This document shows positions 23,915 to 30,611 of a DNA stretch of 33,224 nt, one piece after another. Under the pieces are notes generated by a model that made no database searches, was not told where the DNA came from, and was given only the letters and a program-made list of their open reading frames with translations. This stretch comes from a virus. The number at the start of each line of letters is the position of its first letter. Positions within the stretch are counted from its first letter, which is position 1. Position numbers and translations under genes: made by a program. The stretch covers positions 1 to 33,224 of IMG/VR virus record IMGVR_UViG_3300019730_000004; one strand, 5' to 3'.

Positions 23915-23923
23915 ACTTGTCAA
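23895..23923 (-). promoter_or_regulatory. Strong leftward promoter for the replication genes
   Basis: On the minus strand: TTGACA (23918-23923), 17-base spacer, TATACT (23895-23900). A perfect -35 and five of six -10 bases. A start near 23888 lies shortly before the TTG-initiated RHH gene. Confidence 0.85.
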
Positions 23924-23953
23924 CGTTTTTCTGCAAAAAGAAAAGGCTCGCGC

Positions 23954-24121
23954 CTAATCTTTCGATATCAATAGAATTATCAACAAGAATATAAATGATT
24001 CATCTAGCGTGACTCCTGTTGTAAATGTCTTGACAAGCATAACAACAATAAATAATAATTTTCCTATTGCTGTAATCAAATCGAGTATACCAATCAAGTA
24101 CCTCTTAGTTTCCTTTGTCAT
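23954..24121 (-). CDS. Small membrane protein (55 aa)
   Basis: Two hydrophobic segments, LIGILDLITAIGKLLFIVVM and SFIFLLIILLI, separated by a short polar loop. The ATG at 24121 has GGAG 9 to 12 bases upstream and a second GTAGGA nearer. Function unknown. It is the last gene of the recombination group before the replication promoter. Confidence 0.6.
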   Translation of the reverse strand: MTKETKRYLIGILDLITAIGKLLFIVVMLVKTFTTGVTLDESFIFLLIILLISKD

Positions 24122-24143
24122 TCCTACCGCTCCTATCTGCCAT

Positions 24144-24572
24144 TTAATGCTGTTGCTTAATCTGTTTGATTAATTGCACTGGCTCAACCGTCAGATGGTC
24201 TATATAGCCACGTAAGGACTTCACAAGGCCACTATGGATTATTACGTTATCCAAGTCATTCGGTGTAAGCCAATAGAATTTATCGGTTTCATTGTCAAAT
24301 ATCATTATACCGCCATTGTTAGCACGTAATGCCTTAAGCTGATGCGCTTTGATTAACGGCTGCTTGATCGTTGGTCGTGGAAAAGTTAGCTTGCTGAGAG
24401 ATTGGACACACTTGCATTCGATTAGAGATACATTACAGTTCTCTAGCTTGAAGTCAGACTTACCTTTACCGGTTTTGTGCCCATACGTGCGAAGTGCACC
24501 TTCTCTCGTGTAAACTATGTTGTTGTCAATCAGTAGCTGTTCAATTTGGTCTTCCAGTTCTTGCCAAGTGAT
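24144..24572 (-). CDS. RecU-like Holliday junction resolvase with no canonical start codon (142 aa)
   Basis: PDDEXK-type nuclease. Key residues read GKSDF ... SLIECK (Asp, then Glu-Cys-Lys for E-x-K), IKAHQLKALRANNGGIMIF and FYWLTPNDL, the RecU order of catalytic Asp, Glu-x-Lys, His-Gln helix and terminal strand. It would cut branched DNA made by ERF annealing or by replication. The frame has no ATG, GTG or TTG before the C-terminal half: after the in-frame TGA at 24585-24587 the only codon correctly placed behind GAGGTGG is ATC at 24572. I place the start there. Start by a near-cognate codon, reinitiation after the upstream TAA, a +1 shift from the membrane gene, or a base error are possible. 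Confidence 0.72.
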   Translation of the reverse strand: MTWQELEDQIEQLLIDNNIVYTREGALRTYGHKTGKGKSDFKLENCNVSLIECKCVQSLSKLTFPRPTIKQPLIKAHQLKALRANNGGIMIFDNETDKFYWLTPNDLDNVIIHSGLVKSLRGYIDHLTVEPVQLIKQIKQQH

Positions 24573-24573
24573 G

Positions 24574-24702
24574 TTACCACCTCACAATGCTATACAGTGC
24601 CAAAGCAATGACGGCTCCTGAGCAGAAAACAGCAATGCCGATTGCTATTCCCTCAACGATTAGATAGGCTAGTTTCATGTGGCTGTTTCCGTCTTTATCC
24701 AT
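24574..24702 (-). CDS. Small single-pass membrane protein (42 aa)
   Basis: Starts MDKDGNSHMKLAYLIVEGIA and continues as one transmembrane helix (IAIGIAVFCSGAVIALAL) with a short basic end (SIVRW). AGAGGT lies seven bases upstream. It overlaps the previous gene by eight bases, and its TAA is one base before the ATC used by the RecU-like gene. Function unknown. Confidence 0.6.
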   Translation of the reverse strand: MDKDGNSHMKLAYLIVEGIAIGIAVFCSGAVIALALYSIVRW

Positions 24703-24844
24703 GGCAACCTCTTTTCTTTGGGCTATCGTCCATCATTGTGATGCAACTTTCACCGCAAGTTAGACAAGTCCATCTAATTACCCAAATGCCATATACCATC
24801 TTCTTACCGTTTCTTCGCCATTGGTGCTTTTTAAAGCTGATCAT
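24695..24844 (-). CDS. Small zinc-ribbon-like protein (49 aa)
   Basis: Basic N terminus (MISFKKHQWRRNGKK) then WTCLTCGESC and a C-terminal Cys/His (GCHG): a four-ligand zinc knuckle is likely. GAGGA precedes the ATG. It shares four bases with the gene before it and eight with the gene after it. Function unknown. Confidence 0.6.
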   Translation of the reverse strand: MISFKKHQWRRNGKKMVYGIWVIRWTCLTCGESCITMMDDSPKKRGCHG

Positions 24845-25008
24845 GTCATTCCTCGCTTCTTAGTCAGTGTGCTAGTTGACAGGTACGATATGTGCGCTCT
24901 CTTCTCTGTAGACTGCTCTTTGTTCCAGTCTTTAAAGGCTCGGCAGATGTCGTGGCAACCAGGGCCTTTGTATCGTCTTATACAGTTCTTGCATGGGCTT
25001 ACTTTCAT
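24841..25008 (-). CDS. Cysteine-rich small protein (55 aa)
   Basis: Starts MKVSPCKNCIRRYKGPGCHD and continues ICRAFKDWNKEQ: four cysteines in a compact zinc or disulphide pattern that recurs in small proteins of Firmicutes phages. The start at 25008 has AAGGTG six bases upstream; the longer frame to 25152 is without a ribosome site. Function unknown. Confidence 0.65.
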   Translation of the reverse strand: MKVSPCKNCIRRYKGPGCHDICRAFKDWNKEQSTEKRAHISYLSTSTLTKKRGMT

Positions 25009-25018
25009 GGGGTTCACC

Positions 25019-25333
25019 TTAATCGTTTCTACAATCGTTACCACAAACAGGACAAACGCCACCGTTTTGTATAAACTCTTGGTAGGTGTAGGGTCGTTTA
25101 CCTTGGCGATGAAGAATTGTATTTTCAATGGACCAATAAAAACATAATGCAACCATCTTTAAATTAGGTTTAAGCCAATAATAACCGAATAATTTAAACT
25201 TAAACCATCTGTCATTAATCCAACGTGAATGTTTTTGAAATACCCACTCTTTGATTTCTTTGAGTTTAAAAAGTCCAGAATTATAACCATAATCTCCTGA
25301 ATCCCAAGTGCACTTTTTGCAATGTGTATACAT
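25019..25333 (-). CDS. Two-zinc-knuckle protein of unknown function (104 aa)
   Basis: An N-terminal pair (HCKKC) and a C-terminal CPVCGNDC flank an aromatic, basic middle (KEWVFQKHSRWINDRWFKFK). GGGAG lies seven bases before the ATG at 25333; the ATG one codon earlier (25336) is possible. Ten bases separate it from the next gene. No family is recognised. Confidence 0.65.
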   Translation of the reverse strand: MYTHCKKCTWDSGDYGYNSGLFKLKEIKEWVFQKHSRWINDRWFKFKLFGYYWLKPNLKMVALCFYWSIENTILHRQGKRPYTYQEFIQNGGVCPVCGNDCRND

Positions 25334-25358
25334 CATATGTCTCCCTTCGTAATCTCCG

Positions 25359-25643
25359 TTATAAATAGTTCTCACCGAATACATCGATCCATTCGGTCAT
25401 TGTCATTGGTTCCTCTAACATAATGCGCTGTTGATGCTCTTGCTTTAGCTTTAACCTTAACTTAGCGTTGTTATGTATAGAATAAGTGTCCCATATGTGG
25501 CAAAAGTCGCACCAGTATACTATGGCGTTGTATTTCTCAGACAAGCGCTTATCGCTCTTATTGAATACGTGGTGCCAGTAATGTGTTCCGACTCTACCGC
25601 AATTGGGGCACTCGCAATACTTTTTATTTGGTGGTTTAGCCAT
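25359..25643 (-). CDS. HNH-like zinc protein (94 aa)
   Basis: Pattern CECPNCGRVGTHYWHHVFNK then KRLSEKYNAIVYWCDFCH: two CxxC pairs and an HH...H core like the small HNH-type nucleases that accompany phage recombination genes. The C-terminal helix is basic. AAGGAG lies seven bases upstream. It may be a nuclease acting with the ERF system; catalytic activity is inferred, not shown. Confidence 0.65.
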   Translation of the reverse strand: MAKPPNKKYCECPNCGRVGTHYWHHVFNKSDKRLSEKYNAIVYWCDFCHIWDTYSIHNNAKLRLKLKQEHQQRIMLEEPMTMTEWIDVFGENYL

Positions 25644-25667
25644 ATTTAACTCCTTAAGTCATCAGGG

Positions 25668-26207
25668 TTAATATTTTGCTTGTGAATCTAAATACTTAAA
25701 CTTATATCCTTTGCATGTATTTATTCTTCCTTTCAAGCAATCTCGTATACTGCAAACGCTGCATTTTAATTCGCTAGCGGCAGAATAAGCACAATCATAT
25801 ACTTTTCCATCACTGCGAATAATAGATTTTTTTTTGCTTTCATTATAACTTTTCAATTTTGTCAAATCATTAATGTATGCATGTTTTGCATTATGTGATC
25901 CTGTACACCATTCTAAATTACTGACAATATTGTTTGTTGGATTACCATCAATATGATTTATTTGAGGATAATTATTGGGGTTTGGAATAAAAGCTTCCGC
26001 CACTAATCTGTGAACTGTGCAATTTTTCCTATAACCATCTTGCTTAAGTGAAACATACTCTCTTTGCTTTTTTGAAATAACAGTTTTGAGTATTTTATCT
26101 CTCTTTTTTTTGCAAATATTGTTTACAAACATAATGCTTTTAACTTTTCCAAAAGTGCTTACTTCATAATATTTCCATCCTTTTATTGGTTTCCATTCTT
26201 CTTTCAT
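25668..26207 (-). CDS. HNH homing endonuclease with NUMOD4 domain (179 aa)
   Basis: Selfish nuclease, free-standing. Residues 1-25 (EEWKPIKGWKYYEVSTFGKV) are a NUMOD4 domain, about 66-102 an HNH core (VHRLVAEAFIPNP, INHIDGNPTNN, NLEWCT), and the C-terminal 55 residues a NUMOD1-like DNA-binding helix region (SAASELKCSVCSIRDCLKGR). The gene looks more AT-rich than its neighbours, with A-runs, and has its own promoter, both signs of recent insertion. AGGAGG precedes the ATG. Confidence 0.92.
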   Translation of the reverse strand: MKEEWKPIKGWKYYEVSTFGKVKSIMFVNNICKKKRDKILKTVISKKQREYVSLKQDGYRKNCTVHRLVAEAFIPNPNNYPQINHIDGNPTNNIVSNLEWCTGSHNAKHAYINDLTKLKSYNESKKKSIIRSDGKVYDCAYSAASELKCSVCSIRDCLKGRINTCKGYKFKYLDSQAKY

Positions 26208-26226
26208 TGAAACACCTCCTAACTAA

Positions 26227-26255
26227 ATGATAACACCACCATTCTCTACTGTCAA
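26227..26255 (-). promoter_or_regulatory. Promoter private to the homing endonuclease
   Basis: On the minus strand: TTGACA (26250-26255), 17-base spacer, TATCAT (26227-26232). It lies in the 54-base gap before the endonuclease gene, inside an otherwise continuous operon. Confidence 0.6.
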
Positions 26256-26261
26256 TCACCC

Positions 26262-26606
26262 TCACGAAGATTGCGACCATTCTCTTTCAATTTGATTAGA
26301 AAGCATCCTCATTTCAAGTTTAATAGCTAGTATCTCTTCCTTCTTAGCTTCATATAGGGTTTGCGCTAAATCTCTGTTATATCGCCTCTCAGCAACATCA
26401 AATCGCTTTGTGTCACCGTGGGCCATAGCATTGCATGCGGTCCATGCTATTTTATCAACTTCATGAAGAGTAAACACTTCGCTACGATATGCTTTTTTGT
26501 ACTCTCGCTCAAATCCGGCAGCCTTGGACCCTAAATCTCTAAGGTCCTTAACTGCTTGTGATAATTCCTTGCGCTTGAAATCTAATTCATTCCATAAATC
26601 ATTCAT
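26262..26606 (-). CDS. Helical protein of unknown function (114 aa)
   Basis: Almost wholly helical with heptad-like spacing and many charged residues (for example LDFKRKELSQAVKDLRDLGS and EEILAIKLEMRMLSNQIERE). AGGTG lies four bases before the ATG. The gene is seven bases after the ERF gene. Possibly a recombination accessory; function unknown. Confidence 0.68.
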   Translation of the reverse strand: MNDLWNELDFKRKELSQAVKDLRDLGSKAAGFEREYKKAYRSEVFTLHEVDKIAWTACNAMAHGDTKRFDVAERRYNRDLAQTLYEAKKEEILAIKLEMRMLSNQIEREWSQSS

Positions 26607-26613
26607 ATGTCAC

Positions 26614-27297
26614 CTACTCAGCAGATTTCTCTAATTTTTTTTCAAACATTGATAAATAACCGGCAACAGCTACGTCAGGTAATGCTTCCAATGAATCAAC
26701 AGATTTCTGTGGATATTGCGCGTTATATTTATCAACAACTTGCATTTCTGTTACGTCACATTTTTTGATAACACTTCTCAAATCTTCTAAGTTCTGAATA
26801 ATTTTAGCTTTCCTATCACTTTCAGCTTTCGCTTTTTCTGCTTGTTCTTTTTTCTTTTTATCTATTTTTGCATCAGGGTCCATTTCGCTAAAGTCACTTT
26901 CTGTAATTTCCCATGCATCAAGATATAAATATCTTCTTGAATACGTTTGAATAGCACCTTCCGCTTGCAGTGCGTTGCCCTTTGATAATTCCATAGGCAC
27001 AAATCTAAATGTATACTCTAGTTGCTTTGGTTCATCTGCAACTGCATCATATACTGTAAGCTTTGCTATGCTTAATTCGTAGTCAAAGGTGACAGCACTA
27101 AAAAGATCATATTTAACTTGGCTATCTAATATCGGTTGAATGAAATCACTAAGTTCATAAAAAGCGGCTTTTGTAAAATCATTATAACCACTTTTAGATA
27201 CTTCCTGACTAGCCACCCATGCTTTAGCTAATGTAAAACGTTTTAAGAATGGAGTAGTTTTATTATCAACATCAAATCTATCATTTTTTTCTGACAT
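26614..27297 (-). CDS. erf: ERF-family single-strand annealing protein
   Basis: Anneals complementary single strands for recombination and repair of phage DNA. The ERF domain spans about residues 20-135: YNDFTKAAFYELSDFIQPIL near the start and GAIQTYSRRYLYLDAWEI at about 113-130, with the conserved Gly, Tyr and Arg-Arg-Tyr. A Lys/Glu-rich linker (about 140-165) and a C-terminal helical region follow. The length of 227 aa is usual. It follows DUF1351, a common partner, with a one-base gap. Confidence 0.87.
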   Translation of the reverse strand: MSEKNDRFDVDNKTTPFLKRFTLAKAWVASQEVSKSGYNDFTKAAFYELSDFIQPILDSQVKYDLFSAVTFDYELSIAKLTVYDAVADEPKQLEYTFRFVPMELSKGNALQAEGAIQTYSRRYLYLDAWEITESDFSEMDPDAKIDKKKKEQAEKAKAESDRKAKIIQNLEDLRSVIKKCDVTEMQVVDKYNAQYPQKSVDSLEALPDVAVAGYLSMFEKKLEKSAE

Positions 27298-27298
27298 A

Positions 27299-28366
27299 TT
27301 ATTCTCCTTTTACAACAACATCAATACCGTTTTTAGCAAATAAATTGTATACTTCCATGCTAGATAATGTTGTTTCAATTGTATGTGTATATTTAGTAGG
27401 TTTTTCTATCGCTTTTACTTCTTCAATTGGTTTTTTAAAAAAATCATCAATATCTGCAACAAATGCTTCTAGTTCTTCAATCTTGCTTCCTTCAATCTCT
27501 GCAATCTTTTTTGCTTCTGCTACTTCACGTTCTTCCTGTTCTTTCAATATAGCTTCCTCAGCAATGCGCCGCTCCTCTGCTAATTTGGCTTGACGTTCAG
27601 CCTCTTCCTTTGCTTTGCGTTGGCGTTCTTCCTCTGCGATCCTTTTTGCTTCTGCTGCTGTAATAGCTGCTTCTTCTGCTTGCTTGCGCTTTTTAGCCTC
27701 AACGTTAATATTAGCCATAACTTGTTGTACATCCATTGTCTCATAATCGCTGATATACCTAGTGACATCATCAACAGTTAGAGGTGTTGCTAGTCCAACT
27801 AATTCAGATACAGTAACAACTTGTTCCTCTACCATCATAATATTTGATTGTTCTGTATTATAGGCGTTTGTTATTACATCTACTTGCTCAGATACGTTGT
27901 CAAGAATTTTCTTTTTACTTGTGGCTACATTTGTAACCCAATCCGGCATAGTAATTCTATTAATAAATTTAGCGGAACAAATAGAGTCTTGGCATAGCCT
28001 GTCTGCTTCTTTAGTGAAAATATCTCGTTTCTTTTGTCGTTCTTCTTCGTCGAATCGGTCGGTTTGATCTTTTATGAATTTTTTGCCATTTGCGATAATT
28101 GCCTTTAATTCTTTGCATTCATCTTCAAACTTTGTTAACGGAAGAAGGAACTCTTTTTTTTGCTCTTTTCTGATTTTTTCAATTTCATTTTCAGAAGCGC
28201 TATACATCTTAACAAGTTGTTTTCGTTCTTTGAGGTTTTCTTGATCGACAGCCACAGTTTCACATGTTTTCATTGCTTCCGTGACATAAGCCTTTACTTC
28301 TTCAAAGTTGGTTTCTATGATTCCTCTAGTTGATGATAATACTGTTAATTGATTGTTCTTTGACAT
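27299..28366 (-). CDS. DUF1351 protein with long coiled coil (355 aa)
   Basis: N-terminal DUF1351 region (NFEEVKAYVTEAMKTCETVA ... RKEFLLPLTKFEDECKELK), common next to SSAP genes in Firmicutes phages. Residues about 225-290 are an unbroken Ala/Glu/Lys/Arg coiled coil (AAEAKRIAEEERQRKAKEEA). Role unknown; a partner of the annealing protein is the usual guess. AGGAG precedes the ATG. Confidence 0.82.
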   Translation of the reverse strand: MSKNNQLTVLSSTRGIIETNFEEVKAYVTEAMKTCETVAVDQENLKERKQLVKMYSASENEIEKIRKEQKKEFLLPLTKFEDECKELKAIIANGKKFIKDQTDRFDEEERQKKRDIFTKEADRLCQDSICSAKFINRITMPDWVTNVATSKKKILDNVSEQVDVITNAYNTEQSNIMMVEEQVVTVSELVGLATPLTVDDVTRYISDYETMDVQQVMANINVEAKKRKQAEEAAITAAEAKRIAEEERQRKAKEEAERQAKLAEERRIAEEAILKEQEEREVAEAKKIAEIEGSKIEELEAFVADIDDFFKKPIEEVKAIEKPTKYTHTIETTLSSMEVYNLFAKNGIDVVVKGE

Positions 28367-28383
28367 AGTATTTCTCCTTTTAT

Positions 28384-28680
28384 TTAAGATAGTTTATTAG
28401 TTTCTGCGTTTTGCTGTTCCTGTAGTTCCTCGTACAATGTATCTGCTTCGAAATCATCTGCAAATGCCATTGCTTCGGGGTCTGTAACTTGTTCGATCCA
28501 TGCTTCACATTCACTGATAACGTCCTCTGTACTAGAAGCGTTAGCCATAATGTCAAACATTTCACCGGGCTCCATCTGCTCGTTAATCGCAGATACAAGG
28601 GCTTCTGCAACGCAGTTGGTGTTATCTGTCTTAAGTAGTTCAGTTACCATTGATACGGCTGATTCTTGAAGTTTAGTCAT
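28384..28680 (-). CDS. Acidic protein of unknown function (98 aa)
   Basis: Strongly acidic (net charge about -20) and helical, with CEAWIEQVTDPEAMAFADDF near the middle. Such proteins in early operons are often DNA mimics or inhibitors, but no fold is recognised here, so function is unknown. GGAGG is seven bases before the ATG, and the start follows the HTH gene with a two-base gap. Confidence 0.68.
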   Translation of the reverse strand: MTKLQESAVSMVTELLKTDNTNCVAEALVSAINEQMEPGEMFDIMANASSTEDVISECEAWIEQVTDPEAMAFADDFEADTLYEELQEQQNAETNKLS

Positions 28681-28682
28681 AA

Positions 28683-28964
28683 TTACCCTCCTATGTGTCC
28701 ACGTTCCTTAAGAACTTGATTAACTTGTGTCTGTGAAATCTTGAAGTGCTTGGCTATCGCATATGGTGTTCTACCGCTAGTAAACATGTGGCAGATGTTG
28801 TTCTTGTTGACTTCCTTGATAGCTTTCTTTGTTACTGCGTTGCTGACAAGTTCCATTGCTACGAACTCAGCAGGTGTTATGGTTCTTTTTGGTAAGTCTG
28901 GATCGTGGTAAATTTCCTCTTCTGTTAGTACTCGGTATGTTTGTCCGTTAATTGTCTCTGTCAT
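28683..28964 (-). CDS. Helix-turn-helix protein (93 aa)
   Basis: The C-terminal segment GRTPYAIAKHFKISQTQVNQ is a resolvase/Hin-like HTH, with the recognition helix at SQTQVNQVLKERG. The N-terminal half (TEEEIYHDPDLPKRTITPAE) may be a dimerisation or ligand part. It is the second gene of the leftward early operon, so a regulatory or replication role is likely; target unknown. Confidence 0.72.
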   Translation of the reverse strand: MTETINGQTYRVLTEEEIYHDPDLPKRTITPAEFVAMELVSNAVTKKAIKEVNKNNICHMFTSGRTPYAIAKHFKISQTQVNQVLKERGHIGG

Positions 28965-28965
28965 G

Positions 28966-29178
28966 CTATCTCTCCTTATCTCTCATAATGAACATGTCCA
29001 GTGGCTTTTCAAGCATTTGGCATATTATATATGATTGTGTTGTTGTTAACTCGGCTGTACGATCACCCTTTATTTTGCGTCTAAGACTTTTAACGTTCAT
29101 TCCAATAGCCTCTGCTATAATTTCGTCTGTAATGTCAGCGTCCTTCCATTCCTCTTGCATTCTTTTTAAGTTTAACAT
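28966..29178 (-). CDS. Cro-like HTH transcriptional regulator (70 aa)
   Basis: Small HTH protein: DITDEIIAEAIGMNVKSLRR then KIKGDRTAELTTTQSYIICQ, matching an XRE/Cro-like fold with the turn at AIGMNVKSLRRK. The start is the ATG at 29178, with AAAGGAG eight bases upstream. It is the first gene from the leftward early promoter and next to two matching operators, so autorepression and repression of the rightward promoter are likely. No larger CI-type repressor is present. Confidence 0.78.
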   Translation of the reverse strand: MLNLKRMQEEWKDADITDEIIAEAIGMNVKSLRRKIKGDRTAELTTTQSYIICQMLEKPLDMFIMRDKER

Positions 29179-29203
29179 CTGTTCAACTCCTTTCGATATA
29201 CCT

Positions 29204-29232
29204 ATTATAGCACCAATCGGTTCTGATGTAAA
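29204..29232 (-). promoter_or_regulatory. Leftward early promoter with operator
   Basis: On the minus strand: TTTACA (29227-29232), 17-base spacer, TATAAT (29204-29209). The spacer contains the operator GAACCGATTGGTGC (29210-29223). It drives the HTH genes and the recombination operon. Confidence 0.8.
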
Positions 29233-29311
29233 GGGCAAAGTGAAAATAGTTTAGCTTCATTATATATAAGGGTTTCAGATTTACAGAAAATAAAAAACAT
29301 AAAGAAAAGTG

Positions 29312-29340
29312 TTGACTTTGGAACCAACTGGTGCTATACT
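29312..29340 (+). promoter_or_regulatory. Rightward early promoter with matching operator
   Basis: TTGACT (29312-29317), 17-base spacer, TATACT (29335-29340). The spacer holds GAACCAACTGGTGC (29321-29334), the same imperfect palindrome (GAACC-4-GGTGC) at the same distance from the -10 as in the leftward promoter. Confidence 0.82.
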
Positions 29341-29379
29341 AAGTACATACCAATCAACAAGCACTTAAGGAGAGTGAAT

Positions 29380-29553
29380 ATGAAAGAATCTAAAACATTT
29401 AATCAATACATGGAAGAGAGAAGGATGAAGCCACATAAAAGAGAAGCTACACCATACGATTTGCAAGAATTCTACGAGAATAATGGAGATATATTTATAT
29501 TCAACGATGGAAAATGTTCTTATGTCGGAAAAGAAGCGGTGGATATCAGATGA
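29380..29553 (+). CDS. Small early protein (57 aa)
   Basis: Starts MKESKTFNQYMEERRMKPHK and continues with a polar segment YENNGDIFIFNDGKCSY. AAGGAG stands eight bases before the ATG. First gene of the rightward early transcript; its stop overlaps the next start. Not recognised; possibly an early host-takeover peptide, by position only. Confidence 0.68.
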   Translation: MKESKTFNQYMEERRMKPHKREATPYDLQEFYENNGDIFIFNDGKCSYVGKEAVDIR

Positions 29554-29651
29554 AGCCAAGGATGAAGAAAGAACAAGCGCTACACTTAATTATAATAGCA
29601 TTTAATATTGGCGTAGCAGTTGGAGCAGTAATAGCCTCACTGATAAATTAG
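29550..29651 (+). CDS. 33-aa membrane microprotein
   Basis: MKPRMKKEQALHLIIIAFNI followed by GVAVGAVIASLIN: a basic N terminus and one transmembrane helix with a small-residue face (GxxxG-like). GGTGG is upstream and the start overlaps the previous stop (ATGA). Membrane location is clear; role is unknown. Confidence 0.55.
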   Translation: MKPRMKKEQALHLIIIAFNIGVAVGAVIASLIN

Positions 29652-29676
29652 CCCCTCCTTCAATTAACATAGCCTC

Positions 29677-29756
29677 GACACTGGTCATTCGGTGTCTTGG
29701 CATTAGCGGTAGCCGTGGAAAGCCATACCGCACGTAACTAGTAATCAAGATGACCA
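29677..29756 (+). promoter_or_regulatory. Structured leader: hairpin loop complementary to a downstream start region
   Basis: GACAC (29677-29681) pairs with GTGTC (29692-29696). The loop bases TGGTCAT (29682-29688) are complementary to ATGACCA (29750-29756), which contains the first ATG of the next small frame. Between them GCGGTA (29706-29711) pairs with TACCGC (29726-29731). Together this is an H-type-like pseudoknot enclosing a hairpin that could hide the start codon. Confidence 0.5.
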
Positions 29757-29869
29757 TGAAAGACTGTATTAATCTCATTTGTAAGTTTACGTCTCAGCGT
29801 GACTACAAGCCTTGCATACTTTCATCGGTATGCAGGGTATTAAGCGGTAGAGGAAGGTGGAAGGTATGA
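29750..29869 (+). CDS. Possible 39-aa cysteine-rich protein ahead of the methyltransferase
   Basis: Reads MTMKDCINLICKFTSQRDYK then PCILSSVCRVLSGRGRW, with four Cys spaced for a metal site. Its stop overlaps the methyltransferase start (ATGA), a common arrangement in this genome. The ribosome site is poor (ATCAAG), consistent with structural control by the leader, or with the frame being non-coding. A second ATG lies at 29756. Confidence 0.45.
   Translation: MTMKDCINLICKFTSQRDYKPCILSSVCRVLSGRGRWKV
29811..29836 (+). other. Stable hairpin upstream of the methyltransferase gene
   Basis: CTTGCATAC (29811-29819) pairs with GTATGCAGG (29828-29836), 9 bp with one T-G pair and an 8-base loop. It lies 20 bases before the ribosome site of the methyltransferase and overlaps the small cysteine-rich frame. 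Confidence 0.55.
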
Positions 29870-30564
29870 GAGTACTTGTAGCATGTGAAGAAAGCCAAGC
29901 AGTAACGATAGAATTGAGGAAACTAGGGCATGAAGCATATAGTTGTGACATTATAGAGTGTAGCGGTGGTCATCCGGAGTGGCATATACAAGACGATGTT
30001 TTGAAAGTTATTGGTGTAGATAGCGAAGAGTATCAATATGGTTTTAAGCCGTGGGTTGACTTTTTTACAACGGACGGAAAGTACCATACACATACAGAAA
30101 AGTGGGACATGATTATAGGTTTTCCACCTTGCACATATCTCAGCAACGCAGGCGCTTGCCGCTTGTATCCAAAGAAAGGTCAGTTGAACCAGGAACGCTA
30201 TCAAAAAGGGCTCAAGGCAAAAGAATTCTTTATGGCTATACTTAATACTGATTGCGATAAGATCGCAGTTGAAAATCCAGTATCATCAAAAGTATTTGAA
30301 ATGCCAAAGCATTCGCAAGAGATACAGCCGTACCAATTTGGGCATCCGTTCACTAAAAAAACAAGACTATGGTTGAGAGGATTACCATATCTTGAACCAA
30401 CAAATATTGTAGAGCCAAAAGGCCCTTATGTTGCAGCAGGAACCGGGAGAAAAGATAAGAGTAAGTATGGTGAGTCAAGGAAAGGCGGTTCATCTAAAAG
30501 CAGATCAAAAACCTTCCAGGGAATAGCCAAAGCAATGGCAGAACAATGGGCCGGAAAAATGTAA
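29866..30564 (+). CDS. DNA cytosine-C5 methyltransferase (232 aa)
   Basis: Compact solitary C5-methyltransferase of the type common in Firmicutes phages. Motif I is LVACEES at residues 4-10, the catalytic motif IV is GFPPCTYLSNAG with Cys near 89, motif VI is VENPVSSKVFEM at about 135-146, and a basic C-terminal region (KTRLWLRGLP, then a Lys/Ser-rich tail) fits DNA binding. ENP in place of ENV is usual in this phage subgroup. GGAAGGTGGAAGG precedes the ATG. Probable role: protection of phage DNA from host restriction. Confidence 0.8.
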   Translation: MRVLVACEESQAVTIELRKLGHEAYSCDIIECSGGHPEWHIQDDVLKVIGVDSEEYQYGFKPWVDFFTTDGKYHTHTEKWDMIIGFPPCTYLSNAGACRLYPKKGQLNQERYQKGLKAKEFFMAILNTDCDKIAVENPVSSKVFEMPKHSQEIQPYQFGHPFTKKTRLWLRGLPYLEPTNIVEPKGPYVAAGTGRKDKSKYGESRKGGSSKSRSKTFQGIAKAMAEQWAGKM

Positions 30565-30611
30565 CTATGCGCAAAAGTTTAGTTTAGCTCACCAAGAAAG
30601 AAGATGATCCA

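Noticed and set aside
24041-24069. Plus-strand TTGACA with TAATAA
   Set aside because: It lies inside the minus-strand 55-aa membrane gene and no plus-strand gene follows, so it is probably chance.
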